Assembly: GCF_004359215.1 (NCBI RefSeq)
Contig: NW_027152191.1
Location: 30,117 to 89,271 of the forward strand
Direction of reading: 5' to 3'
Source of the DNA: Bremia lactucae
Lineage: Eukaryota > Oomycota > Peronosporomycetes > Peronosporales > Peronosporaceae
DNA: 59,155 nucleotides
Below are positions 19,857-28,352 of this stretch, in pieces (the stretch's first letter is position 1; every line of letters begins with the position of its first letter). The position numbers and the translations under genes were made by a program. Under the pieces are notes generated by a model. It was given only the letters and a program-made list of their open reading frames with translations. It had not been told where the DNA came from and searched no databases.

Positions 19857-19928
19857 GACGAGATAGAGTAACAAATAACTTATCAGGCTCATAATCTGAA
19901 GATGTAGGTTCAAATCCTACTTTTGTCA
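19857..19928 (+). tRNA. tRNA-Met(CAU), mitochondrial type
   Basis: Acceptor GACGAGA/TTTTGTC pairs at all seven positions. Anticodon arm TCAGG-CTCATAA-TCTGA (anticodon CAT). T arm GTAGG-TTCAAAT-CCTAC is perfect. Fifteen bases separate it from the tRNA-Pro. Confidence 0.8.
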
Positions 19929-20419
19929 TTTCATTAATAAAATTTATGATTCTATTGCGAAAAAGCTACATGGCCTTGATCCCAGCGCGAAGAACTTTCG
20001 CGCTGAGGAAGATTTTTATCTCGATGCTTTTCTTTGGCATCGATGGTTTAGTGGCAACAATAAGCGAGATAAAGTCTCGCTTATGCAAGCCTGGAGCGCG
20101 TTCATTCGCAATGTCAAAGACTTTGGACGCGAAGCCTCGCTTCAAAAACTTAACGCGAATCGCGTTCAATTCGAGAAACGAACTAACCGGTGCAAAGTAT
20201 AAATTGCATCGGTTGTCACGTGAGGCTGGGCTTCCATGCCTCACGTGGGGTGATCCCTGTCCGTGTTATGTTGACAACTCGAAGAGGGTAAAAGTGGATG
20301 TCTATTCCCTTTCTTCGCCCTGGGGAAGGGCTCGCATCTCTATTGAGTTGCGTGAAGCGATTGACGCTTTGCAAACGATTTACATGCGCCAGGGGCGCGT
20401 GTTTTCCGATGGGCCTTCT

Positions 20420-20585
20420 GAACCATCGGATGGGTCTCGTCACACTGACGGACGAGGCCCTCAACGTCAGCAACCAGCTGGGAACGAGGCTCCCAGCTGT
20501 CATGTGAAGGTGGATAACCACGCCAGCGAACAAGATAACTGAATCGCTGCCCCTTCACATCACGGTGGTTCTGGATACGTTCCAC
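20420..20585 (-). pseudogene. B2 chromodomain
   Basis: The frame MERIQNHRDVKG followed by FSYLVRWRGYPPSHDSWEP and QLVADVEGLVRQCDE is a classical chromodomain, with its aromatic residues. It is the C-terminal targeting module of chromovirus integrases, which bind modified histone tails. The rest of the integrase lies beyond the gap. Confidence 0.8.
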
Positions 20586-20602
20586 AAGTAAACGTTGATT
20601 AT

Positions 20603-20702
20603 NNNNNNNNNNNNNNNNNNNNNNNNNNNNNNNNNNNNNNNNNNNNNNNNNNNNNNNNNNNNNNNNNNNNNNNNNNNNNNNNNNNNNNNNNNNNNNNNNN
20701 NN
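20603..20702. other. Assembly gap (100 N)
   Basis: Run of 100 N. It ends the B2 contig. Confidence 0.95.
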
Positions 20703-23700
20703 TAATGCTGGAGACTGCCGCGCACACCTCTTTAGACTAGTGATACAGCGCAGCCTTGGTCTCTGGCATAACTACCTTCGTCTCGTCCTCGACAGGTGCG
20801 AGCTTGGGAAGCATCACACACAGGACATTGATGACTCCCCAATGATCCAAGTCATCAAGCGGTTCGACGACAGTAGGACACAAGAACTCTGGCTGAAGTT
20901 TACTGAAGCGCCGTCACCGATGAATCTTGTCAGTCGTAATCCCATTGAATTTGTCCAGCTTTTCCATCAGCTATTGCGGCCCACCCCGTGCCCATTGCTC
21001 GAAGTTTTGCATCTGCATGAGTAGTGTGTCGACAGATCACCGCCAATTGGGTTTCGCTGTTAACGGCATGGCCAAAAGCTCACTGGGTTTCTCTCTGCGT
21101 CGAGGCTAGATAAGCAAATGGGTACGGCAAACCACTTACTAGTGTTGCAAGGTCCAACGCGCATGCGTTCACCCACGTAGTTTGACCCTTGGGGCACACT
21201 GGCAATTAGGACGACAGCGCAGCCACTGCTTTGTGCTGGATAACCCATAAGTTGCAGTTGTGTTTGCATCAGTTTGTTTCGCAAGCTTCGGCACGGCAGC
21301 AGCTGCTATCGCAGCAGACGCAGTCTGCGGGATCTTTCGCACTCGAGTCATGCGTAGTGTCTGATCATGAGTATCAGGAGTGCGTAAGTAATTCATCGGA
21401 ATTCGTACCAACATATGAATTTTCTGGGCAGCCCGGCAGGTAATAGGACGTGACTGCGGAGCGTACGGACTTGCGTTGGGTCGATTAGTCGGCCTGCCGA
21501 GGCCTTGAGCTCTTATTTGATTGCCTTAGCCAGCTCCTCAGGAATAGGAACACTAGTGGCGCAGGGTGGTAGAGTTACCGATCCTCCATCCAAATCACCC
21601 GTGCAGGTAGTATTTCCAAAAGTAACCGTTCTTTCCGCCATAGTAACAATGATATCCCGAGAGGACTGCCCGTCTGCGATCGGAGTGCGCGGAGGAGGCA
21701 TGTCCACCCGAATATGATTGGAAGGATCCACCTCAGCCGGCACAGATGCCGGAGGCGGCGTGACGGTAGCACGAGGTATGCCACGTTATTGGTGACCATG
21801 AGAAAACAACCAGCGCGCAATGACCGCGCGACTCCTCTCTCTGTACTTTTTTGCAATCTCAGCAGGCAGTTCGCATGGCGGGACAGCAGCTTTCGGTGTC
21901 GTAAGCTCACTAGCTCGTCAGTTTCAGTGAAATCTCTGCCAATCGGCGTGTCATGTGTTCGTTGCTTCTGCCATCGCTCGGGTCGCCGCTGCACTGCCTG
22001 TGCGATATTCGTACTCCATCCAGTGCGATTCGGCATTGTTGTTGGCGAGAGAAGTCGGTGAACCATCATCAGTTGGCTCTTTAGCAATAGCTTTTTCAAG
22101 CGCTTGATCATGAGCCTCGAAATAACACGCTCGTTTTTGGTCAGTAGCGCGCTTAGTCTCCGCTGCTGTCAAAGTGAGTACCTCGACTGCTCGTTGGCCA
22201 TCCTCTACTCTTGACCGAGCGAATGCAAGTGCCTGCTCTTTCTAAGAATTTGAAGGCAACGACGAATTGACCGCCGTGCTTGTTTGTGGAGATGCCTCGG
22301 CGACATGGTGGTCACCGCCCAAAAGGTTCTCTAGTTCGCGAGCCGCCCGCTTGCGCTGTTCGTTGGACCTGGAAGAAGCGGAAGAATTTGGCTTAAAATT
22401 GCACCGCGGCCTGTTTGCCGTGCGGTGGAACCGTTGCCTTGGTATGGATAAAAATCTTGATAGCGGAGCTGTGCTTGGCGTAAGGTGCCGAAACCGTTTG
22501 AAAAGACTTGCCAGGCCCGGCAGCAGTGACCGACCGCGGCTGTCGGGGCGACGTCACATTGCAACTTACCGTAGGAACAGATTGAACCACCGTGGTACGC
22601 GACTCCCGCTTTTTCTTGCGTGCTCCTGGATCAAACCATTCATCGGTAGACGGACTAGCGGTACGAGGAGAAGTCGCACCCAATGTCGGGCCGCTCGCCA
22701 GCAAGGGTTGAAGCCGTGGTGTCTCCCGATTGCCAAGCCTGGGGGGGGGGTCTGCGAAACCTTTGTCAACAGGTGGGTTCTCGTCTCCATCCGCCTTTAG
22801 CTGCGCTGTCGTTTCCGCCGAAGTATTCGCCAATCTAGTAACGTGCCGCAATCGGTCGGCAACGTCGATGTGAGTGAAAATCAACCCGCTGACGGGTTGA
22901 GGCGCTAGTGGCATTCCAGAAAACACGCGATGACGTTCTTCTTGAAAACTGCCTTGGCGCCCACCACACTTGGCACTCGAGTGATACGGCGAGTAGCATG
23001 TAAAACAGGGAACGCGTTGAAAGTGTCGAAATGGTTGAGGAAGAGCTCTATCCCTGCAGTCGATATATCCATAACTAGCTTAAGCTGTTCAAGGCATGTC
23101 ACCGCATCGAAAGTCTCAACAAAAAAGTTGGAAACATACGCGTCCGATCCGTGTGAGCATTCACGGGATACCGAAGTTACGGTACTGGACACATTGGACT
23201 CCAATATTGCTTGAGCCGTGCTAGCCACCACTCCATTCACGAGAACCCTGACTTGACAATGTAAAATGTTCCTACCTGCTGCCGCAGCTGGTACCGAGGC
23301 AGCAGTAATGTCTTTGCGCTTCAGATTATTGGGACACAAAAGCTGAAGGCGCTCCCCGCAAAACAAAATTGACGTAGCATGCCAACATTTGCAGCCGCCT
23401 GATCTGGCAAAATGAAAGCCAGCTGTTTCGTTTCTGCGTCGTAACTTGTCCGCTTGGCTCCTTCGACTAATTCCCAACTTAAGACGTCCGGGTCCGTTTC
23501 CCCTCACTGCGCTCCAATAGTTGGAGAAGTAGGGTCTTTTCAATGATGAACTTGGGCATGCGCACATACGTAGGCACAATCGCAATAACCTTTCCTTCCA
23601 GGTATGCTTCGAAGAAATCAAGCATCACAACCCGCGTAGCACGCGGATGCGTACACACACAAAAAAAAACAGTGGCGATGATAGAACGATACCACCCATG

Positions 23701-23937
23701 ATCCATGACGCCAGCGCTTCTTCTTCTAGTGGTATGATCGGGAGCGGATCATCGTCCGCTCTTTTATCCAGGCCCTCGTAGCTGTACGAACCAGCACTTC
23801 ACAGTGATCGTGAGAGGTTCCGTTGCAAATACTGGAGGCGTCGCTTTCACCAGTAGGCGAGTTCTTGCCAGCATCGTGAAGTGCGCCGTGACTCAGCGAT
23901 TCATCAACAGCACCGTTAGGTGCGCCTCGACTCTGCG
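20703..23937 (-). pseudogene. Unidentified degraded coding region, minus strand
   Basis: About 3.2 kb without LTR-element matches. Coding-like segments all read on the minus strand in shifting frames. They are: MLDFFEAYLEGKVIAIVP (about 23620); SWELVEGAKRTSYDAETKQ (about 23460); a Val/Ser-rich domain at 23300-22930 with VRVLVNGVVAS and NHFDTFNAFPVL; a Pro/Ser-rich linker with DEWFDPGARKKKRE (about 22640); an Ala/Glu-rich helix (NEQRKRAARELENLLGG, then DQALEKAIAKE, 22350-21950); and a QSSRDIIVTMAERTVTFGN block (about 21650). The arrangement could be ORF1 of a LINE-type element, but no reverse transcriptase is seen and I do not recognise it. A run of nine G lies near 22742. Confidence 0.3.
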
Positions 23938-24375
23938 TGTAACGGGGTGTATCGTTACATGAAATTAACACTTAAAGGTATTAATTAATATATTATCTAA
24001 AAGGTAGATAATATTTGGAGGATATTGCTTATATAGAAATGTTCATAAATAGGTATAGACCATTATATCTATTTATCCCGCAGACTAATCAACTGTAGAT
24101 GTAAGCAAAAGAGAGAGACAGATAAGATAAGATATGATTTCAATTGCATGTTTAGTATTAGTTTATAATTAAGTTAGTGTTAATAGATAGAAAGAAAAGA
24201 AACTTAATTATATTAATACAGTTTTCATTTAACCCTCTTTAAGCTAGTTGCCTTAAAGAGAAGTCATCCTCCGCACGTACTAGTGTACGTGAAATAACGT
24301 AAGGCACCACTCGCGACTGAAGCAGTGCGGAGTGGACTTGTACTGAAGCAGTATAAGTCGTAGTGCCCCGTTACA
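23938..24375 (+). repeat. B3 5' LTR
   Basis: 438 bp, TGTAACGGGGTGTATCG...GTGCCCCGTTACA. Contains the two B hairpins near its 3' end. The primer-binding site TGGTAGCACTTTG follows at 24378. Confidence 0.9.
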
Positions 24376-24377
24376 TC

Positions 24378-24390
24378 TGGTAGCACTTTG
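24378..24390 (+). promoter_or_regulatory. Primer-binding site of B3
   Basis: TGGTAGCACTTTG two bases after the LTR end. The first eight bases complement the usual initiator tRNA-Met 3' end. Confidence 0.65.
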
Positions 24391-24425
24391 TAGTCCGTCC
24401 AAGGACCACATTTCCTTTATCTAGC

Positions 24426-25667
24426 ATGGACGTGTTAGATGATAGTGTGAAATCGCATCACGTTTCGCGTGAAAGCTACTCTTATCTAAGTGACATAGAA
24501 AGGAGTGCGGTCGAGCGAATGAGTTCGATCGTAGGAAACGATGCCATCTTGGCAATGCTGTCCAGTTTGGACAGAGATGCCCTCCATTCAGCCATCGCCA
24601 AGTCCATACAACATGAACTTCGAGATGAAGGAGAAGGAAGCCTTGCTGAATCAGCAAGGCTCTCAACAGGCAGAACTGTTGAGGTCACAACAGGTACAGA
24701 CCCTTGTACCTGGGATGACGCAAACGCATCGTCCGAAAACCTTAAATATTGACATCGCTAAGTATAGGGGAGTCGAACAAGACTCCCTCTTGAGATGGGT
24801 TGTCGCGTTGAACGATGCCATAAGGGCACGTTACATCGTCGACGAGCAAATGCAAGTCGCATTCGCTCAATCAAATTTGGCAGGTAGTGCCAAAACGTGG
24901 GCATTGGGCCTTAAATTGCGCAACACATATGTCTTTGGGTCGCTAGAGGCTTCAAGCCCGGCTCAAACAGACATTTGAACCGCCAAGGGCTGCGTTCAGA
25001 GCTCGTTCAGAGCTTCTGAAACTCAAGCAAGGCAAGCATGATGTTCACGCATATGCCCAGCACATACGACTCTTAGCGAGTTGTATAACAAATAAATCAG
25101 TCCATGAACACACGTTGATTACAGTGTTCATGCAAGGTCTTACGGATGGTCCCGTAAAGACCCACTTGTTCCGCTTGGAACTGGATACGCTTGAAGAAGC
25201 AATATCCGGTGCGGAACAGGAGGACTTTAGCTTGAGACAGGCTCAAGCTAGTTCGTCATCGTATCGTCCTCCAAGACGACACGAGTTAGGAGGTCCAGAA
25301 CCCATGGACCTCTCTTACGTCGAAAGCGAGAGACCTCGCTTTTGGAGCAATAAGCGATTGCAGAAATGACATCGCTGCCAAAAATTAAGACACTACGCTC
25401 ATGAGTGTAGTGCCCCACGCCCAGCACCGAAAGGACTGAACGTAATTTAAGACCGTATGCAAAAAAGGGCAACGGTCGCGGGTCCGACGTTGTTGCGAAA
25501 TCGCAACAGCGAGGCGGACCGCCCAGAAAAGGGGCGGGGTCAGAAGGGGCGCAACGCCCTAATGACCCATCAACCTCAAGAGAATTTGCAAATCTCTTAA
25601 CTAAAGTTGCTCCAGACACACAATCATTATGTGTCTCTGCACTTGGTGATGAGGTATCCCTCATCAC
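24426..25667 (+). pseudogene. B3 Gag and protease start, degraded, cut by gap
   Basis: Gag starts at ATG 24426 (MDVLDDSVKSHHVSRESY) and includes SDIERSAVERM. It shifts frame near 24640 and continues as LNIDIAKYRGVEQDSLLRW and the LEEAISGAEQEDFSLRQAQ segment (25115-25369). A zinc knuckle CHRCQKLRHYAHEC can be read in another frame at about 25360-25410 (CX2CX4HX4C). The protease linker is cut by the gap at 25667. At least two frameshifts and some stops are present. Confidence 0.8.
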
Positions 25668-25767
25668 NNNNNNNNNNNNNNNNNNNNNNNNNNNNNNNNN
25701 NNNNNNNNNNNNNNNNNNNNNNNNNNNNNNNNNNNNNNNNNNNNNNNNNNNNNNNNNNNNNNNNNNN
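25668..25767. other. Assembly gap (100 N)
   Basis: Run of 100 N between B3 and the Tigger transposase. Confidence 0.95.
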
Positions 25768-27265
25768 GAACAGGTTCAAAGCTCGATATGGAATCAAAGA
25801 GCGAGTGAGACATGGAGAGAGCGGTTCGGTTAACATGGAGATACTCGAGCAATCCTTACCCGCAATTCGAGAAGTTTTGGATCAGTATGAATGGAAGGAT
25901 ATCTACAATATGGATGAAACGGGTTTGTTTTACCGACTTCAGGTATGTCGGGGCCAGTTGAAATCACTTTGGAAGCAACTTCAAATACTAAAATTTATTG
26001 CCTCCTCACTTTAGGCTGATCGTTCACTTGCAACGAAGCAACTGGAGGGCCGCAAGCAGCACAAGGAACGGCTAACTTTTGTTGTTTGTGCCAACGGAGA
26101 TGGCTCAGATCGTGTCCCACTTTGGGTGATTGGGAAATACTTGAATCCCCGTTGTCTCAAAAATATCAATCGTCAGAACCTTGGCTGCCACTACAGGGCA
26201 AACCCGAAGGCTTGGATGAACAGTGTATTGTTTTTGGAATGGCTACAATGGTTTAATCGGAGGATGGGGAGAAGACAGGTGCTGCTGATTATGGACAATT
26301 GTCCTGCTCATGTTCCAATTGACAGCTTGCCGGAGCTGGCCAATGTTAAAATCCTTTACCTGCCGCCCAACACAACTTCCCGAATTCAGCCTTGTGATGC
26401 AGGCATTATTCGAACTTTGAAGGCCTTTTACAGGAAAATTTTCAATCGCAACTTGCTAAGAGCATTGGAGCTGGATGAAACACTTGACAATGTGGAAGCG
26501 CATAAAAAAGTGGATGTTTTGAAGGCGATGGTGTGGGCTGTGGAGGCCTGGAATATGGTGACCAAGGAAACTATTCGTAATTGTTTTAATCACTGCAAAA
26601 TTCGGACATCAAGCTTGAACATCCAAGTTCCTGCTAGGGCGACCGAACCCCCCGCAAATGTTGCAGATGACCTGATGTTACAGAATGATCAACTGTACCG
26701 CAATCCAATGGACATCAACGCCATCCTCAACAACCCCTTGGAGAGAGAGGTCGCCTATAGTCCTGACGTAGAAGACATTGTGGCAGTAACAATGGAAGAA
26801 CATGGATTGTCTTTGCCTGTAGAAGTGGAAGGAGGGATTCCCGATGCGGATGATAGCGAAGTGCCAGCCCCCTTGAAAGCCAAGGACGTCCTTGATGCAA
26901 TAAGGTTGTGTAAACTGTACTTCATGCAGAGGGAGTGTGATACTTCCACGACTCACAGGAAACTGAATGAAGTTTTGGACGATTTTGAAAGGATACAGAT
27001 TACTGGAAAGAAGCAAGTCACTCTCCATCGATTTCTCTCAAAAGCGGCAAAAGAAGTATAGTTATTTGAAATTTTTTTTTTTAGATACAACTTAATATAT
27101 TACTTTTGGGGTATGTGTCTACTAATAGTGGGACTTTAAGAAATATTACTTTATTACTTTGGCAAAATATTACTTTAACCTTAATTCCCAACTCGGGACC
27201 ATGAAATTTTATTACTTAGGACGTATTATTACTTTAGAGCGTATTACTTTAGAGGGGTTCTACTG
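25768..27265 (+). mobile_element. Tigger/pogo DNA transposon, right part
   Basis: After the transposase, 27062-27265 holds many copies of the word TATTACTTT in direct array. The right end reads ...TTTAGAGGGGTTCTACTG (terminal repeat starting CAGTAGAACCCC on the other strand), followed by TA. The sequence beyond continues a B' LTR without loss, so the element sits at a TA site of that LTR. The left end is in the gap. Confidence 0.8.
25769..27061 (+). CDS. Tigger/pogo-type DDE transposase, N-terminus in gap, one intron
   Basis: Exon 1 (25769-25942) ends LFYRLQ. A 72-bp intron (25943-26014, GTATGT...TTTAG) follows. Exon 2 (26015-27061) continues in frame with ADRSLATKQLEG and gives 349 codons including the stop. 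The catalytic acids are visible in the three Tigger boxes: YNMDETGLFYR, LLIMDNCPAH and TSRIQPCDAGII. The C-terminal region with its acidic linker is intact and no stop occurs. The N-terminal HTH/CENP-B DNA-binding part must lie in the gap. It acts by cut-and-paste transposition at TA sites. This is the best-preserved transposon gene here and could be active if the missing part is sound. Confidence 0.9.
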
Positions 27266-27648
27266 TAATATATTTGCAGGATATTACTTTATATAGAAAT
27301 ATTCAGAATTCTTATTCATAAATAAATATAGACCATTATACCTATTTATTCCGCAGACTAATCAGCTGTAGGAGTAATCAAAGAGAGAGTTACAGATAAG
27401 TTAGAGATAAGAATTCAATTACATGTTTAGTGTTAGATTATAATTAAGTTAGCATTTACAAAGATAGAACAAGAGACACTTAATTATATTCAATACAGTT
27501 TTCATTTTACCCTCTTAAGCTAGTTACCTTAAGAGAAGTCTTCCTCTGCACGTACTAGTGTACGTGAAATAACGTAAGGCACCACTCGCAACTGTAGCAG
27601 TACGAAGTGGATTTGTATTGAAACAGTACAAGTCGTAGTGCCCGTTAC
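27266..27648 (+). repeat. B' LTR, right part
   Basis: Follows the LTR of 1765-2102 base by base with sub-type features (TATTTGCAGGATATTAC, GAATTCTTAT, CAGCTGTAGGAGTAAT). It ends GTGCCCGTTACA at 27648. Right flank CTACT equals the left flank of the LTR at 1765. Confidence 0.85.
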
Positions 27649-27938
27649 ACTACTGACTTTATTATACTAATAACTAAGTATGTATGGCGCCTACTTGCGC
27701 ACCGCACAATCGTGTTTGTGACGATTGGCGGGGTTGATTCAAATCCAAATCAACCAATCAATGGAACTGATGTCTTTTTGCGTCAACATTACCATATTTG
27801 GTAATATTGAACTATAAAGAAGAAATTAATAAAGACAATAATTTGTATTTCATTGTATATTTTCTCTTATAGCAATAGATATTTATGTTATTATTTCTCT
27901 TATAGGAAATGATAGTAATGTAACGGGACACCCCTGTA
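27649..27938 (-). repeat. C-family LTR, 5' half
   Basis: Reverse complement of the C LTR 5' half (TGGCGCCTACTTGCGCACCGCACAAT, GGTAATATTGA, CTCTTATAGGA, GTAACGGGACACCCC). Together with 1537-1764 it makes one complete C LTR of about 513 bp, compared with 499 bp for C1. Confidence 0.8.
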
Positions 27939-28352
27939 TAGATCTAGATCCGCTACATCGTCGACCAGTTGAAATTTGCTTACCAATGGCGAGGTTGGTG
28001 CTTTCAGTATAAGATAGCCATCAATAAGTATTTCTACATAACCCAAAATATCCTATCTTATTATTTTTAATGTTCTTATGTTTTATTCGTATGAAAATAA
28101 TTGTTTTATGTATGCTACACGAACATTTTAATCACTCATAGTTAAAGTAATTTTGATGCAAGCGGTTAAGCTACAAATATCGGTATTTTTTTAATTAATC
28201 AAAATCCTCTCCCTTTGGTTGGGTGGACTCGACCCTCGGTCGCCTTCCTTCACACTCTTCGCAGCGTCATCTCGTCTGCTTCTACTTGTAAAGTATAACT
28301 GCCTCGTTAAGTACTTAGAGCCCGAGGCGATCCACGATAAACGCCTGCAACC
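27939..28352 (+). promoter_or_regulatory. Upstream region of transportin gene
   Basis: 414 bp between LTR remnant and the transportin ATG, with an A+T-rich left part and a C/T-rich stretch (28205-28275) close to the gene. It should contain the promoter, but I cannot point to a definite core element. Confidence 0.35.

Larger units (their letters stand above)
19766..19942 (+). other. NUMT 2: mitochondrial tRNA-Pro/tRNA-Met insertion
   Basis: About 177 bp carrying two tandem mitochondrial-type tRNAs, flanked on both sides by TTTAT (19761-19765 and 19943-19947). Taking out the insert with one TTTAT copy joins an ISLIYDSIAKKL-like frame, which lines up with IPLIDSSRL of the C1 antisense ORF. It is therefore a recent-looking insertion into B2. 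Confidence 0.8.
19090..20542 (+). pseudogene. Family B antisense ORF, B2 copy (split by NUMT)
   Basis: Opposite to gag-pol. Starts at ATG 19090 (MRGVDSAAPSAAV). In order: an Ala-rich N-terminus; an acidic part with REYDPSLEVDYECESDEMAD; a Pro/Ser region near 19400 (in another frame); EKKPWLLPERL near 19680; a 177-bp tRNA insertion (19766-19942); then EDFYLDAFLWHRWFSG and KDFGREASLQKL; a frameshift near 20180; and AKYKLHRLSREAGLPCLTWG with ELREAIDALQTIYMRQ. The last part overlaps the sense chromodomain and may be only a shadow. The central block is clearly related to the C1 antisense ORF (39747-40367). No known domain is recognised. Confidence 0.6.
18711..20602 (-). mobile_element. B2: 3' end of a family B element
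   Basis: Minus-strand remnant: partial 3' LTR 18711-18957, polypurine tract, antisense-ORF region 19090-20542 and a chromodomain at 20585-20420, then the gap. A2 interrupts its LTR on the left. Gag, protease and RT are not present on this contig. Confidence 0.8.

Noticed and set aside
22267..22800. Plus-strand ORF of 177 codons
   Set aside because: It lies opposite to the minus-strand coding-like segments and is rich in Arg/Cys as shadows of Pro/Ser-rich frames usually are.
26678..27028. Minus-strand ORF within the Tigger transposase
   Set aside because: Shadow of the well-supported transposase frame.
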